Shown here piece by piece: positions 10,317-20,232 of a DNA stretch of 64,000 bases. The notes beneath the pieces were generated by a model. It saw only the letters and a list, made by a program, of their open reading frames with translations, was not told the DNA's origin and ran no database searches. Position numbers and translations under genes: made by a program. This DNA comes from Crocinitomicaceae bacterium (GTDB taxonomy: Bacteria > Bacteroidota > Bacteroidia > Flavobacteriales_G > Salibacteraceae). How positions within the stretch are numbered: the first letter of the stretch is position 1; each line of letters begins with the position of its first letter. The stretch covers positions 85,090 through 149,089 of the forward strand of contig PAVO01000042.1 of the NCBI GenBank assembly GCA_002713215.1, in the 5' to 3' direction.

Positions 10317-13300
10317 ATGAAAAAGCTTTTATTACTCGTTTGTATAATATTTTCTTTAAGTTCTTTTGCTCAATTATCTGGAACTTATACCATTGGTGGA
10401 ACCTCACCCAATTATAGTACTATAGATTCCGCTGTTACCGATTTGGAAATCAAAGGAGTCAGTGGACATGTTACTTTTAAGATCAGGCAGGGAACCTATA
10501 AACAGCAAGTAAGTCTGGATTCCATTCCCGGTTCTGATACCAACAAAACGGTTACATTTCTTCCAGATTCAAACAAGAAAAGCGGGGTTATTCTCGAGTA
10601 TACCGGTAGCTCCACAACAACCAATTATGTTTTCAGGGTTAATGGGGTTAAATACGTTACCTTCAAACATCTTCATTTTATAAAGAAGGGGAGTAATTTC
10701 GGACGCTGTTTGCTCTTTGAAGGAGCCAACTCTAATATTCTGCTGGACAGTAATGAATTTACTGGAATTAAGAAGGACTATGGCCTAAATAGTATGATTA
10801 TTTATGATGCTGGCGGATCTACAAACCAATCTCATAATGTGGTAATATCTCACAACACCTTCAATTTTGGGGCAGGAGCAGTTATGGTTGTAGGAGAGTC
10901 AACTTCAAAGAAACAAAATGGTTGGGAGATCCGAGGAAACAAGGTTCAGAACTACGAAGGAATTAGCTTTGTATTTACCAAATGTCATAAAATTATTATT
11001 TCAAATAATGAAGTTGCCACTTTATCCAATAGTTTAAATGGCAATGGCATATCGGGCGAGTATTCCAGCGAAATAAAAATCTATGATAATCATATCGTAG
11101 TTTCAACCAAAAACTCAAGTACAAATGGAATTATTCTGAGAAGTTGCAGTGGAGTATCCGCTAATCGTTCTGATATCTACAACAACATGATTGCCTTTCC
11201 AGATACCGCTAAGAGCAAGGCCATTTATGGTATTCGACTTATATTGTGTAATTATACTAGTGTGATGTTTAATAGCCTCTCCGCTACTTCGGGTGCTGGT
11301 TATTTGTTTCATTCTACTACCGTTCCAACATCTGTATATTTCTGGAACAACATTGCAGCCCACTATGGAACCGGTTACGCTATGTACTTCGGATCAAACG
11401 GTTATTTCTATAGCTATAACTGTTTGCACGCAACGACCAATCGGATTTGCAATCGATCGTATAACAGCACCAACATAGTCGCCAATCCAAAATTCACTTC
11501 CAGTACTGACCTTCACACCAACGCTACCGCGGTTAATGGTAAGGCTTATTATGTAAAAAGAATTAAATACGATATAGACGGGGAAGTAAGGGACACTGCC
11601 AAGCCAGATATTGGAGCGGATGAGTTTAGTTCCTCTCCATCGAACGATGCTGGAATTACAGGAATTACTAACAGCATAGCCTGCACTGGGAGCAACGATG
11701 TGTTTGTGAAATTGAAAAATTATGGAGGTGACACACTAACTGCCGTTCGATTAAATTGGTCAGTTGCTGTCAATGGAGGAACCCCGGTTGTTCAATCTTT
11801 TGGAACCTTTTCGGGAAGCCTATTATCAGGAAAAGACACGACGCTAAAAATTGGGTCCTATGTCGCCAGTAAGAATGATACGCTTACTATTCTAGCCTGG
11901 ACGAGTGGGCCAAACAATAAAGCGGATACCGATTCAACCAATGATTCAACCAGTAAAATAATACGTGTTGCCATGTCAGGTATTTATACCATTGGGGGGG
12001 CAAGTCCTGATTATACTTCATTAACAACGGCTTTGGCTGAATTGAAAAGCAAAGGTGTTTGTGGCCACGTCACTTTTAATTTACGTCCGGGAACTTATCA
12101 ATATTATTTTCTTATTGACAATGCCCCAGGGGTTTCACCTACATCTACTTTTACTTTGCAGTCAGATCCAGCATATTCTGGTCGTGCCATTCTCAATGTA
12201 CCTAATAATTTGGCTTTGAACTGGATTCACGACGTGGTCATTCAGAACCTGGAAATTCGTGGTAAGATTCAATTTCATGGTGATTGTTATCGCGTAAAAA
12301 TTAGGAATAATAAAATTGTAGGTAAGCTTTCAAACTCTAAAAATTTGATTGATGGAACCATTCAAAATACAACCTACTTTGCAACTCGGTTAACCGACAT
12401 TGCAATTGACAGCAATCACATCATGAGAGGCTCGGGAGCGGTTTATTTTCAGGGGAAATACAATAACTCAATCAGTCGTATTAAAGTAACCAACAATCAA
12501 ATTGATAGTATGGGGCATTATGGAATTGCCCTTAAAACCCTAGATAGTTCCCTGATTGAATCCAATACGATTATTGACACCAACTGGTCCGGGTCATCCG
12601 CAATTTATTTGAACCTTGCAACCGCCAAAATTTCAAGAAACAAACTAATTCTAAATTCTGATTCAAGCTTTGATGCCATATTTTGTTATGGAAATAGTTC
12701 ACGCGATACTATCCTATTAGAGAATAATTTCATTCATCTCGACAGTGCTGCAAATGGAATTCACTTGTTTGGATCCGAGTACTCCCGATTGACTTACAAT
12801 ACAGTTATTATGCACAGTGTTATCGGGAAAGCACTACTCAGCTATCAAAACAAACATTTGTACCTGAGAAATAACAATTTTGCGAAGTTCAATGCTGGCT
12901 ATTTAATTGAGTTTAATGTAAGCATTGGTGTGGATTCCGATCACAATAACTTTTATTATGGTAAGGCTCCATTTATGAGAAATGTGATCGATTTAAATCG
13001 TTGGAGGACCTCGAAGAACGATTCCAATTCGCACCATGTCAATCCCTATTTTTACCAACCGTATTCTCCTCGCCCGGCGCACGCTTTATTAAATGGAAAT
13101 GCGATACCTATACCTGGAGTGAAGTACGATCTCTATCGAGTTAAAAGAGACAGCCTTAATCCAGATATTGGAGCCGTTGAATTTGCCACCATGTATAATG
13201 ATGCAGCTGCTAAATCTGTAGATACTTCCAGCATTTGTCCCGGTATCAGTAGTGTTAGATTTTCGTTTTCCAATGTAGGCTCTAACAAAATTTATTCTGC

Positions 13301-16300
13301 TAAGATTAAATGGGCCGTATCGGTAAATAGCGGAACTCCAGTGTTTCAGACTCCTTTTCATTTTCAAGATTCCCTTACTTCCTATACCGACACTACTGTT
13401 ATACTAGGCAACTATAACTTCCTATCCAACAATTCTTACCAGATTATTGCCATGATAGACAGTGTCAATGGAGTGAAGGACTCTTCGTCCATAAATGATT
13501 CAGCAAGAACCAAGGTATTAAAACCAAAGCTGTCAGGTACATACACGGTTGGTGGGACAAGTCCTGATTTTGCCAATTTAGATACTGCATTAAAGACACT
13601 TATAAAGGTTGGTATTTGTGGGCCGGTTATTCTCAACTTAAGACAGGGTGCTTACAAGGCATACCACAAGTTGGCTTATGTAAGGGGGACAAATTCCGTT
13701 AATACAATAACCATTCAAACGGAACCAAGTTATTCTGGACAAGCTGAAATTTCAAATGCTGGGATTGCTGTTAAGTTGACCGGTGAAAATTACATACTTA
13801 AAAACCTAAAGATCAAAACCACCAAAGGGGGGCACGTAATTGACATAACGGGCAGCCCAAAGAATAACACCATAAGAGGGAATACAATTCAAGGGTACGA
13901 TACCAATTCAACCTGGTCGTATTTTTCTGTGATTAAGTTAGACCTTGTAACTCTGGTTGATTCGAATTATTTGACAATCGATTCAAACATCGTTCTCAAT
14001 GGTTCTTATGGCTTTGAGTTTTCGATTCGGGGTGCAGCTAATGATCACTTTATAGTTATAAAAGATAATGTATTTAAGGATTTTTATTCAAGAGGAGTTC
14101 ATTGTACAGGAGCAACAAACCTTAAAATTATCAGGAATAATTTCTACGTAAAGAAAGTTTCAAAAAGCGTTAGAGTTATTTTCTTAAGTGCTATCACGCA
14201 TCCTATTATTTCCAGAAATAAAATCTACTACGATCATGGTACTGCAATCCATTGCAATGGAAACATGGGGAGTGTGCTTTACCCTCCGTTAATCTCCAAT
14301 AACTTTATCATTCAGAAAGACAGAAATGCAACGTTGAGTACCGGTATTTATCTTGGTGGCGGTCGCCACGAGTTGGTTTTAAATAATACGGTTAGCATTG
14401 TTCAGGACGCGGGATATTCTATTTGTTTTTATGGTAATCGAGGGTTTCTTAACACCGAGATAAAAAACAATATTTTTTATTCTCGAAGCGGTTTGGTTTA
14501 TTACTTAGATAGATGGGGATCCACTGTCAATAGTTTCGATCATAACAATTTATACACTGGTGGATCCAATGCGGTTAGTTTTAATTCGGTTTTATACAAG
14601 GATGTAGGTTCCTGGAAAAAATTTGCGAAGGTTCTGGATCAGAATTCCTTGGATGTTAATCCATTTTTTACAAATGATACAATCCCGCGACCCAATAATT
14701 CAGCATTAAATGGTAAGGCGGATACAACTCGTTGGGTAGTAATAGATATCGATGGTGAACCAAGAGATACCCTTAACCCAGATATTGGTGCCGATGAGTT
14801 TTTACTTAAAAAGAATGATGTTGGAATTTCCGATTTATCCAAAAGTATTTGTGCAAGTTCGGGAGTTGTAAAAGTTAAATTGGTCAACCATGGAAGTATC
14901 AAGGCAACTGGCATTAAAGTCAACTGGGGATTTTCAGTTAACGGTGGAGCGTATGCCTATCAAACACCATATTGGTTTAATGATACTTTAGGCCCCGGGG
15001 CCGACACGCTGCTAGCTATAGGTACTTATGCGTTTTCAGTAAAAGACAGTTACGCAGGAATTGCATTTACCGATTCGGTAAATGGAGTGTTAGATTCGAA
15101 TAATTTAAATGATACTGTAAGGGTAGATACTCTTATGCAAAACATGTCTGGAATCTATAATGTGGATTCTGCCGGCGGTGCCCATTGGAAAACCATTGAT
15201 TCAGCCGTTTCAGCTCTATTGCAATATGGTGTTTGCGGCCCGGTTGTTATTTACGTTAAATCGGGAACCTATAATGAACGGTCGGTAATCAAGAGAATTA
15301 AAGGAAGTTCAAAAATTAATACCATTACTTTTCTTGGGGATACGAGTACTCGAAGGCCCAAATGGACCAATGGCATTGCACCTATTACGTTTGCTGCTAC
15401 GCAATTCGTCACGGTAAAAAACTTCAACCTTGTAACTACTGGCCGGTCAACGATTCTTTTTGAGGGAAGCAGTTCTAATATCATAATTGACAGTAATAGA
15501 ATTGTTGGGAAACCTACTTTTTCAAGTTCATTGTTTGAGTCAACCATTTTATCCAACCCTGCTTCTTACCGCAGATCGGATACCAATATTCATATTATAA
15601 ATAACGAAATTTTGTATGGAGCAAACGGGATTTACCTCCCTCAGAACCTGAGCACAGGCTCAAACCACAGAATTGAGAACAACAAAATAACCAGTTTTCA
15701 ACATGTTGGCATTTACGCAGCCAACATGGATAGTTTGCTGGTGTCAGGAAATGTGATTAGTACAGATCTTTCAGTAGTGGGGCCATTTGGAATTAAAATG
15801 ACCGGAAGCCTTAGGGGAACAGTGATTAAGAAGAATGATGTTCAATTTAGTAAAGGAGGAACTGGAATACAGGTAGAAAAAAGCCTTTCTACCGGAAACA
15901 ATACCATTATCGAAAACAACTTTATTTCAATAAGACATACTTCAGGCTCTGTTGGCATAGCTGTACAAGGAGATTCATTGCACGTTGTCCATAATTCTAT
16001 TCATCTTTATGGAAAATCTATTGTTGGAGTTGGTTTTCGACAATATGGATATGGTACCAGTACTACCTTGTTCAAAAACAATATTGTGTCCAATACAGGA
16101 GGTGGGTTAGCCATTGATGTTAACGTACTATCGGATTATTATGGCGATTACAATAATTATTACACTCCCAACAGTTCCAGATTTGGGCGTCAGGGTACAG
16201 CTTACAAAACAAGTTTTGCTTCATGGAAATCCAGTTCTCAGAAAGACTCCAATTCCATCAGCGTAAACCCCTTCTTTACTGATTCGGTAAACCTTCATGT

Positions 16301-18584
16301 ATACAGCAAAGTGATAAAAGCTAAAGGAACACCATTAGGATTGAGATACGATATCGATAATGACTTGAGAAATCTTAGCGCACCGGATATGGGAGCCGAT
16401 GAATTTACAGCCTACGCGGTTGAAGGAGGATTGTTAAGAAAGGACATAAACGTATGTCGTGGTAAATACCCGGTTTATGCCACTCTAATAAATCATGGAG
16501 ACTCAAGCATTACTGGTGCAAGGGTTGCCTGGCAACTATCGGTTAATGGTGGCGCCTATGTTCAGCAAACTACAGTTTCATGGACCGGGAATTTATCTTC
16601 TGCCAAAGACACATTGCTGTTTTTAGATTCCATAGGGGTTTCTAAGTCGGCTTCTTATAAAATTAGAGCCTATTTGATTGACGTTAACGGAAAACTGGAT
16701 AACAATGCAGTTAATGACACTTCCATTTTTAATGTGAGAATTGATAGTTCCAAAAGCGCCAAGGTGAACCTGCCATCGGCTTTGTGTTATAATACATTAC
16801 CTTTTTCAGTCAATGCTACCCCCATCGGAGGTGTTTTAATTGGTAATGGCATTACCAGCGGAGTATTAAATCCAAGAAGTGTAGGAGTAGGTAGCGATAG
16901 TTTAATGTATATAGCTATTGATACCAATTCGTGCCGCGATTCAGTTGTGGTTCATTACTCAGTTGATTCCGTTCCAAAAGTTGGATTAAGCATTCCTGAC
17001 AGTATGTGCTTAAATGGAGGGCGCTTGACCTTGAATGGAGGTTCTCCTTCCGGTGGATTATACTATGGAAAAAATGTCACGTCAAATTCCTATTTGCCGT
17101 TTACTTCGGGGTTGGATACCATACATTATTCCTATACAGATGGAAATGGATGTTCAGACAGTACTATGGAAACGATTCGGGTTGATCCAATTCCAACCGT
17201 TAGTTTAACCGTTCCGGACAGCGTATGCTTGAATATTTCTTCAATCTTGCTTCAAACCGGTAGACCTGTTGGTGGTGTATATTCGGGTAATGGAGTCATT
17301 TTGGGGACTTATAAGCCTATAAATACTGGTGTAGATACCATTCGATATACGGCAACCAACAAGTTCAATTGTTCGGCCACGGCGTTTAAGTTGATTACTG
17401 TAAATCCGGTAACCAAGGCAAGTTTTTTCGCCATTGGCAATTTGTGTCTTAATGCGTCGCCTTTACTGCTTAATTATGGAAGTCCACTTGGAGGGGTATA
17501 TGCCGGAAAAGGGGTGAATGGTAATAATTACAAGCCCATTCAAATTGGGACGGATACCTTACAATACATTTACACCAATGGTTTTTCTTGCTCCGATACG
17601 GCCTACCAAACCGTAACTGTGGATTCTATTCCAGTAGTTTCTATTCTCAGTTGGGCCGACCAATGCCTTAACTCACCGCCGTTTGCCTTATTTGGAGGGC
17701 ACCCGGCTGGAGGAAGTTATTTCGGTAGTGGAATTTCCGGCAACCAATACGATCCCTCAACGGCAACGGTAGGATTAAATACCATTGCCTATCATTTTCT
17801 AGATGCCAGAGGCTGTTCCGATACGGCTGAGACCAAGTTTGTTATACATGCCTTGCCAACGGTAAGTATGGACTCAGCGGTATACGCTTGCGAATTGGAT
17901 AGCACGCTTTTACTTTCAAGTGGGAGACCGCTTAATGGCCAGTATTCAGGATCGTTTATTAACGGGAATACTTTCGACCCAAGGTTGGCTGGTTTGGGTA
18001 GGCATGAGGTTTATTATGAGTTTACTGATGCCAATACTTGTACGAATGTGGATACCGGTAAAGTAGTTGTTGAAGCTAATCCTGTATTTAACCTGGGGAA
18101 TGATAAGGCTTTTTGTGGGAGTAATGTATTGGAACTGAATCCAGGCATAAATAACATGACCTACCTGTGGAACACCGGGGACACTTCTAAAACCATTAAG
18201 CTTAACCAGGGTGGTGCGTATTCAATTGTAGTTACCGATACGAGCACACATAAAAACTGTTCCCAATCCGATACCATCAACGTATCCTACAAAGCCATTT
18301 GTGTTGGAATTGATGAAAACCTTCTTTCCAGGGCTTCCATTCAGTATTATCCAAACCCCAATAACGGAAGGTTCTTCCTAAAACTGGACTCCGAAGAGGA
18401 AGGTGAGGTAAAACTTATTATTCGAAACATGCAGGGGCAAATTGTTTCTACTCAATCCTGGGAAAAAACCAGCAAGGAATTGCTACAGGAAATTGATTTG
18501 AGTGATCAATCGTCAGGAGTATATTATTTAAATTTAAGCACTGAAAAAGGCAGGGCTGTCCATCGAATTACTTTGAATCGATAA
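10317..18584 (+). CDS. Giant T9SS-secreted beta-helix repeat protein, paralogue of the upstream gene
   Basis: A complete 2,755-residue secreted protein. It begins with a classical signal peptide (MKK, a Leu/Val/Ile-rich core, cleavage near SSFAQ at residue 19). Four mega-repeats start at 10374, 11973, 13530 and 15144, with the same plan as in the upstream gene: GTYTxGG opening, GVCGP or GHV motif, Asn-rich parallel beta-helix turns, DIDGE...PDIGADEF and a CARDB/Ig-like module. From about 16,780 there are six Ig-like units with GGxYxGxGV motifs and a Cys pair. The end is a type A T9SS sorting domain (YYPNPNNGRF...). Signal peptide plus sorting domain predict Sec export and then T9SS passage to the surface. 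It sits 115 bases after its paralogue and is probably a tandem duplicate. The ligand is unknown. Confidence 0.9.
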   Translation: MKKLLLLVCIIFSLSSFAQLSGTYTIGGTSPNYSTIDSAVTDLEIKGVSGHVTFKIRQGTYKQQVSLDSIPGSDTNKTVTFLPDSNKKSGVILEYTGSSTTTNYVFRVNGVKYVTFKHLHFIKKGSNFGRCLLFEGANSNILLDSNEFTGIKKDYGLNSMIIYDAGGSTNQSHNVVISHNTFNFGAGAVMVVGESTSKKQNGWEIRGNKVQNYEGISFVFTKCHKIIISNNEVATLSNSLNGNGISGEYSSEIKIYDNHIVVSTKNSSTNGIILRSCSGVSANRSDIYNNMIAFPDTAKSKAIYGIRLILCNYTSVMFNSLSATSGAGYLFHSTTVPTSVYFWNNIAAHYGTGYAMYFGSNGYFYSYNCLHATTNRICNRSYNSTNIVANPKFTSSTDLHTNATAVNGKAYYVKRIKYDIDGEVRDTAKPDIGADEFSSSPSNDAGITGITNSIACTGSNDVFVKLKNYGGDTLTAVRLNWSVAVNGGTPVVQSFGTFSGSLLSGKDTTLKIGSYVASKNDTLTILAWTSGPNNKADTDSTNDSTSKIIRVAMSGIYTIGGASPDYTSLTTALAELKSKGVCGHVTFNLRPGTYQYYFLIDNAPGVSPTSTFTLQSDPAYSGRAILNVPNNLALNWIHDVVIQNLEIRGKIQFHGDCYRVKIRNNKIVGKLSNSKNLIDGTIQNTTYFATRLTDIAIDSNHIMRGSGAVYFQGKYNNSISRIKVTNNQIDSMGHYGIALKTLDSSLIESNTIIDTNWSGSSAIYLNLATAKISRNKLILNSDSSFDAIFCYGNSSRDTILLENNFIHLDSAANGIHLFGSEYSRLTYNTVIMHSVIGKALLSYQNKHLYLRNNNFAKFNAGYLIEFNVSIGVDSDHNNFYYGKAPFMRNVIDLNRWRTSKNDSNSHHVNPYFYQPYSPRPAHALLNGNAIPIPGVKYDLYRVKRDSLNPDIGAVEFATMYNDAAAKSVDTSSICPGISSVRFSFSNVGSNKIYSAKIKWAVSVNSGTPVFQTPFHFQDSLTSYTDTTVILGNYNFLSNNSYQIIAMIDSVNGVKDSSSINDSARTKVLKPKLSGTYTVGGTSPDFANLDTALKTLIKVGICGPVILNLRQGAYKAYHKLAYVRGTNSVNTITIQTEPSYSGQAEISNAGIAVKLTGENYILKNLKIKTTKGGHVIDITGSPKNNTIRGNTIQGYDTNSTWSYFSVIKLDLVTLVDSNYLTIDSNIVLNGSYGFEFSIRGAANDHFIVIKDNVFKDFYSRGVHCTGATNLKIIRNNFYVKKVSKSVRVIFLSAITHPIISRNKIYYDHGTAIHCNGNMGSVLYPPLISNNFIIQKDRNATLSTGIYLGGGRHELVLNNTVSIVQDAGYSICFYGNRGFLNTEIKNNIFYSRSGLVYYLDRWGSTVNSFDHNNLYTGGSNAVSFNSVLYKDVGSWKKFAKVLDQNSLDVNPFFTNDTIPRPNNSALNGKADTTRWVVIDIDGEPRDTLNPDIGADEFLLKKNDVGISDLSKSICASSGVVKVKLVNHGSIKATGIKVNWGFSVNGGAYAYQTPYWFNDTLGPGADTLLAIGTYAFSVKDSYAGIAFTDSVNGVLDSNNLNDTVRVDTLMQNMSGIYNVDSAGGAHWKTIDSAVSALLQYGVCGPVVIYVKSGTYNERSVIKRIKGSSKINTITFLGDTSTRRPKWTNGIAPITFAATQFVTVKNFNLVTTGRSTILFEGSSSNIIIDSNRIVGKPTFSSSLFESTILSNPASYRRSDTNIHIINNEILYGANGIYLPQNLSTGSNHRIENNKITSFQHVGIYAANMDSLLVSGNVISTDLSVVGPFGIKMTGSLRGTVIKKNDVQFSKGGTGIQVEKSLSTGNNTIIENNFISIRHTSGSVGIAVQGDSLHVVHNSIHLYGKSIVGVGFRQYGYGTSTTLFKNNIVSNTGGGLAIDVNVLSDYYGDYNNYYTPNSSRFGRQGTAYKTSFASWKSSSQKDSNSISVNPFFTDSVNLHVYSKVIKAKGTPLGLRYDIDNDLRNLSAPDMGADEFTAYAVEGGLLRKDINVCRGKYPVYATLINHGDSSITGARVAWQLSVNGGAYVQQTTVSWTGNLSSAKDTLLFLDSIGVSKSASYKIRAYLIDVNGKLDNNAVNDTSIFNVRIDSSKSAKVNLPSALCYNTLPFSVNATPIGGVLIGNGITSGVLNPRSVGVGSDSLMYIAIDTNSCRDSVVVHYSVDSVPKVGLSIPDSMCLNGGRLTLNGGSPSGGLYYGKNVTSNSYLPFTSGLDTIHYSYTDGNGCSDSTMETIRVDPIPTVSLTVPDSVCLNISSILLQTGRPVGGVYSGNGVILGTYKPINTGVDTIRYTATNKFNCSATAFKLITVNPVTKASFFAIGNLCLNASPLLLNYGSPLGGVYAGKGVNGNNYKPIQIGTDTLQYIYTNGFSCSDTAYQTVTVDSIPVVSILSWADQCLNSPPFALFGGHPAGGSYFGSGISGNQYDPSTATVGLNTIAYHFLDARGCSDTAETKFVIHALPTVSMDSAVYACELDSTLLLSSGRPLNGQYSGSFINGNTFDPRLAGLGRHEVYYEFTDANTCTNVDTGKVVVEANPVFNLGNDKAFCGSNVLELNPGINNMTYLWNTGDTSKTIKLNQGGAYSIVVTDTSTHKNCSQSDTINVSYKAICVGIDENLLSRASIQYYPNPNNGRFFLKLDSEEEGEVKLIIRNMQGQIVSTQSWEKTSKELLQEIDLSDQSSGVYYLNLSTEKGRAVHRITLNR

Positions 18585-18592
18585 ATGAGGAA

Positions 18593-19219
18593 ATGACCAA
18601 GCACGAATGGAGAAAAAAGGAAAAGGGAATCTATTTGCCAAAGGCTCGTCCTGAAACCATTGATGTACCTAATTTTAAGTTCCTGACCATTCATGGAGAA
18701 GGCAATCCCAATAGCGAACATTTTGTAGATTACGTTACAGCCTTGTATGCCCTTTCTTATGGGATAAAAATGAGCGCTAAGAAGGGAATGGAACCTCCCG
18801 ATTATTTTGATTATACTGTCTACCCGTTGGAAGGCGTTTGGGACATTACCGATGAAGCCAAGAAGGTTTTTGACGGAACCATAAATAAGGATGATTTGGT
18901 TTTTACCCTCATGATCCGGCAACCCGATTTTGTGGAGAATGACTTTGTGGAAACCATTCGCGAAATCACCCTAAAGAAGAAGCCTCTAGCCTTATTGAGA
19001 CAGGTTTTGTTTGAAGAAATAGAGGAGGGTAAGTGTGTTCAAATGTTGCACAACGGAAGCTATAACAATGAACCCGAAAGTTTTGCAATTATGGAAGAAT
19101 ATGCCGAGACCAATGGGTTGAAGAGGTTGTCTAAAATTCACCGAGAGATTTATTTGACCGATGCCCGAAAAGTAGCACCGGAAAAACTAAAAACCGTTTT
19201 ACGGTTTAAGGTTGAATAA
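18593..19219 (+). CDS. GyrI-like small-molecule-binding domain protein
   Basis: A 208-residue cytoplasmic protein with no signal peptide. The N-terminus (KARPETIDVPNFKFLTIHGE) and the overall plan match the GyrI-like/SOUL-fold family (COG4832 type) as I know it, which binds small molecules and is sometimes fused to AraC or MerR regulators; here it stands alone. A purine-rich GAGGA lies just before the ATG, and the gene begins 8 bases after the stop of the giant secreted protein, so it is probably read from the same transcript. No functional link to that protein is evident. The assignment is by recognition of sequence features and the ligand is unknown. Confidence 0.75.
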   Translation: MTKHEWRKKEKGIYLPKARPETIDVPNFKFLTIHGEGNPNSEHFVDYVTALYALSYGIKMSAKKGMEPPDYFDYTVYPLEGVWDITDEAKKVFDGTINKDDLVFTLMIRQPDFVENDFVETIREITLKKKPLALLRQVLFEEIEEGKCVQMLHNGSYNNEPESFAIMEEYAETNGLKRLSKIHREIYLTDARKVAPEKLKTVLRFKVE

Positions 19220-19321
19220 CTTCACAATTAACCAATAGGTAAAAATTTTTAAGTCGGTTTTTAGTAGATTCTATTCTATACAAGAACTAAGGTCTACCTT
19301 ATACTTGATAGTATCACTTTA

Positions 19322-19477
19322 ATGGATATTACAAATAACAATGAATCTTATTATAAACTAATCCAAGAATTGGGGAATGATTCATTAATAAGGGATTACA
19401 ATGGGACATATAAAGACACTATTATTAATTCCAATTACATAAATGATTACCCTATCGAATTGAAAAATAAAAACTAA
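19322..19477 (+). CDS. Short orphan ORF, possible gene remnant (51 aa)
   Basis: ATG at 19322 opens 51 codons ending in TAA; the same frame is open back to a stop at 19265. The product is polar and Asn/Tyr/Ile-rich with no motif I recognise. The last codons run into the left arm of the attC-like palindrome. It may be the tail of a lost cassette gene, or not coding at all. Confidence 0.25.
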   Translation: MDITNNNESYYKLIQELGNDSLIRDYNGTYKDTIINSNYINDYPIELKNKN

Positions 19478-19553
19478 TGCCAATAAAGGCTAAAATGTAT
19501 GCTCAACCAACCTGACGTGTTGCACGACATTTTAGCAGGGACGTTAGTGTCTA
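19470..19553. repeat. attC-like imperfect palindrome
   Basis: The arms GCTAAAATGT (19489-19498) and ACATTTTAGC (19527-19536) are perfect inverses. Outside them ACTAAT (19473-19478) pairs imperfectly with GTTAGTG (19543-19549), and inside the 28-base loop CGTG-TTG-CACG (19516-19526) forms a small hairpin. This layout of an outer core pair, offset and inner arm pair resembles an integron attC site. However, the right core GTTAGTG departs from GTTRRRY, and the left core has AAT where AAC is expected. No integrase is in the window. A dispersed palindromic repeat or a weak terminator are the alternatives. Confidence 0.4.
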
Positions 19554-19568
19554 TAAAAACTCAGCTCC

Positions 19569-20159
19569 TCACCTTTTTCGGTTCAATACGTAATTTGAAA
19601 TCAAATAAGAAATCACACCTATTGTTATGCCAGCTCCCAAGTCAAGAAATACATGCCTTCGAGTTTGAATGATTGCATAAAACATGAGCAGTGTAATACT
19701 GAGTATTATAATGCTTCGAAGGTTACTTCCTCGGTGTATTAGCCCTAAAGTACAAATGGTTATTAGCGAACCGTGTAAGGAAGGAAAACAATTGTTTCGT
19801 GTATCGTTTAGCGCCACGAAGTTTAATACTTCGGCGCTAAAACTATCAAGTTGAATTTCCGGATAAATCATACTACTCGGAAAGAAAACAAATACAACAC
19901 CGCTAATGGAGGCGCTCAGAAGAAAAGCATAGGACATTGGACGCAACGTTGATTTGTCTGAGACGAAAAAGGCATATGGAACAAACAAATAAAACAGAAG
20001 GTATAGCCAAATACCTATATAGTTGAACGGGATAAGACCATCTATTCTAGTTTCTGGGACGATCCAAACTGGCTCAGACACATAACTTGTTACATAATAA
20101 ATGGCACCTGTTGGTATCCAACCTGCCAATAACAAAATCAACCTTCTATTGAATGACAC
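19569..20159 (-). CDS. PAP2-superfamily membrane phosphatase/phosphotransferase
   Basis: A 196-residue integral membrane protein with about six hydrophobic segments. Two catalytic motifs of the PAP2 superfamily are visible: PSLH (residues 126-129, within CFPSLHGS) and RRHVFLD (167-173, His169 and Asp173). The first motif (Kx6RP) is not clear; only KSTLRP (about residue 69) is similar. This fits the inositol-phosphorylceramide-synthase-like branch (PAP2_3) better than classical phosphatidate phosphatase. It probably acts on a lipid phosphate or a lipid headgroup at the membrane. It is divergent from the FAAL-ACP-reductase gene, with 73 bases between the starts, so a role in the same lipid pathway is possible but is inference. 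Confidence 0.75.
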   Translation of the reverse strand: MSFNRRLILLLAGWIPTGAIYYVTSYVSEPVWIVPETRIDGLIPFNYIGIWLYLLFYLFVPYAFFVSDKSTLRPMSYAFLLSASISGVVFVFFPSSMIYPEIQLDSFSAEVLNFVALNDTRNNCFPSLHGSLITICTLGLIHRGSNLRSIIILSITLLMFYAIIQTRRHVFLDLGAGITIGVISYLISNYVLNRKR

Positions 20160-20232
20160 AAATGAATTTTAGAGGTATTTTAGATTCTAGAAAAGTATAA
20201 CCAAATAGGATATCGTAAAGTAACAAATTCAA

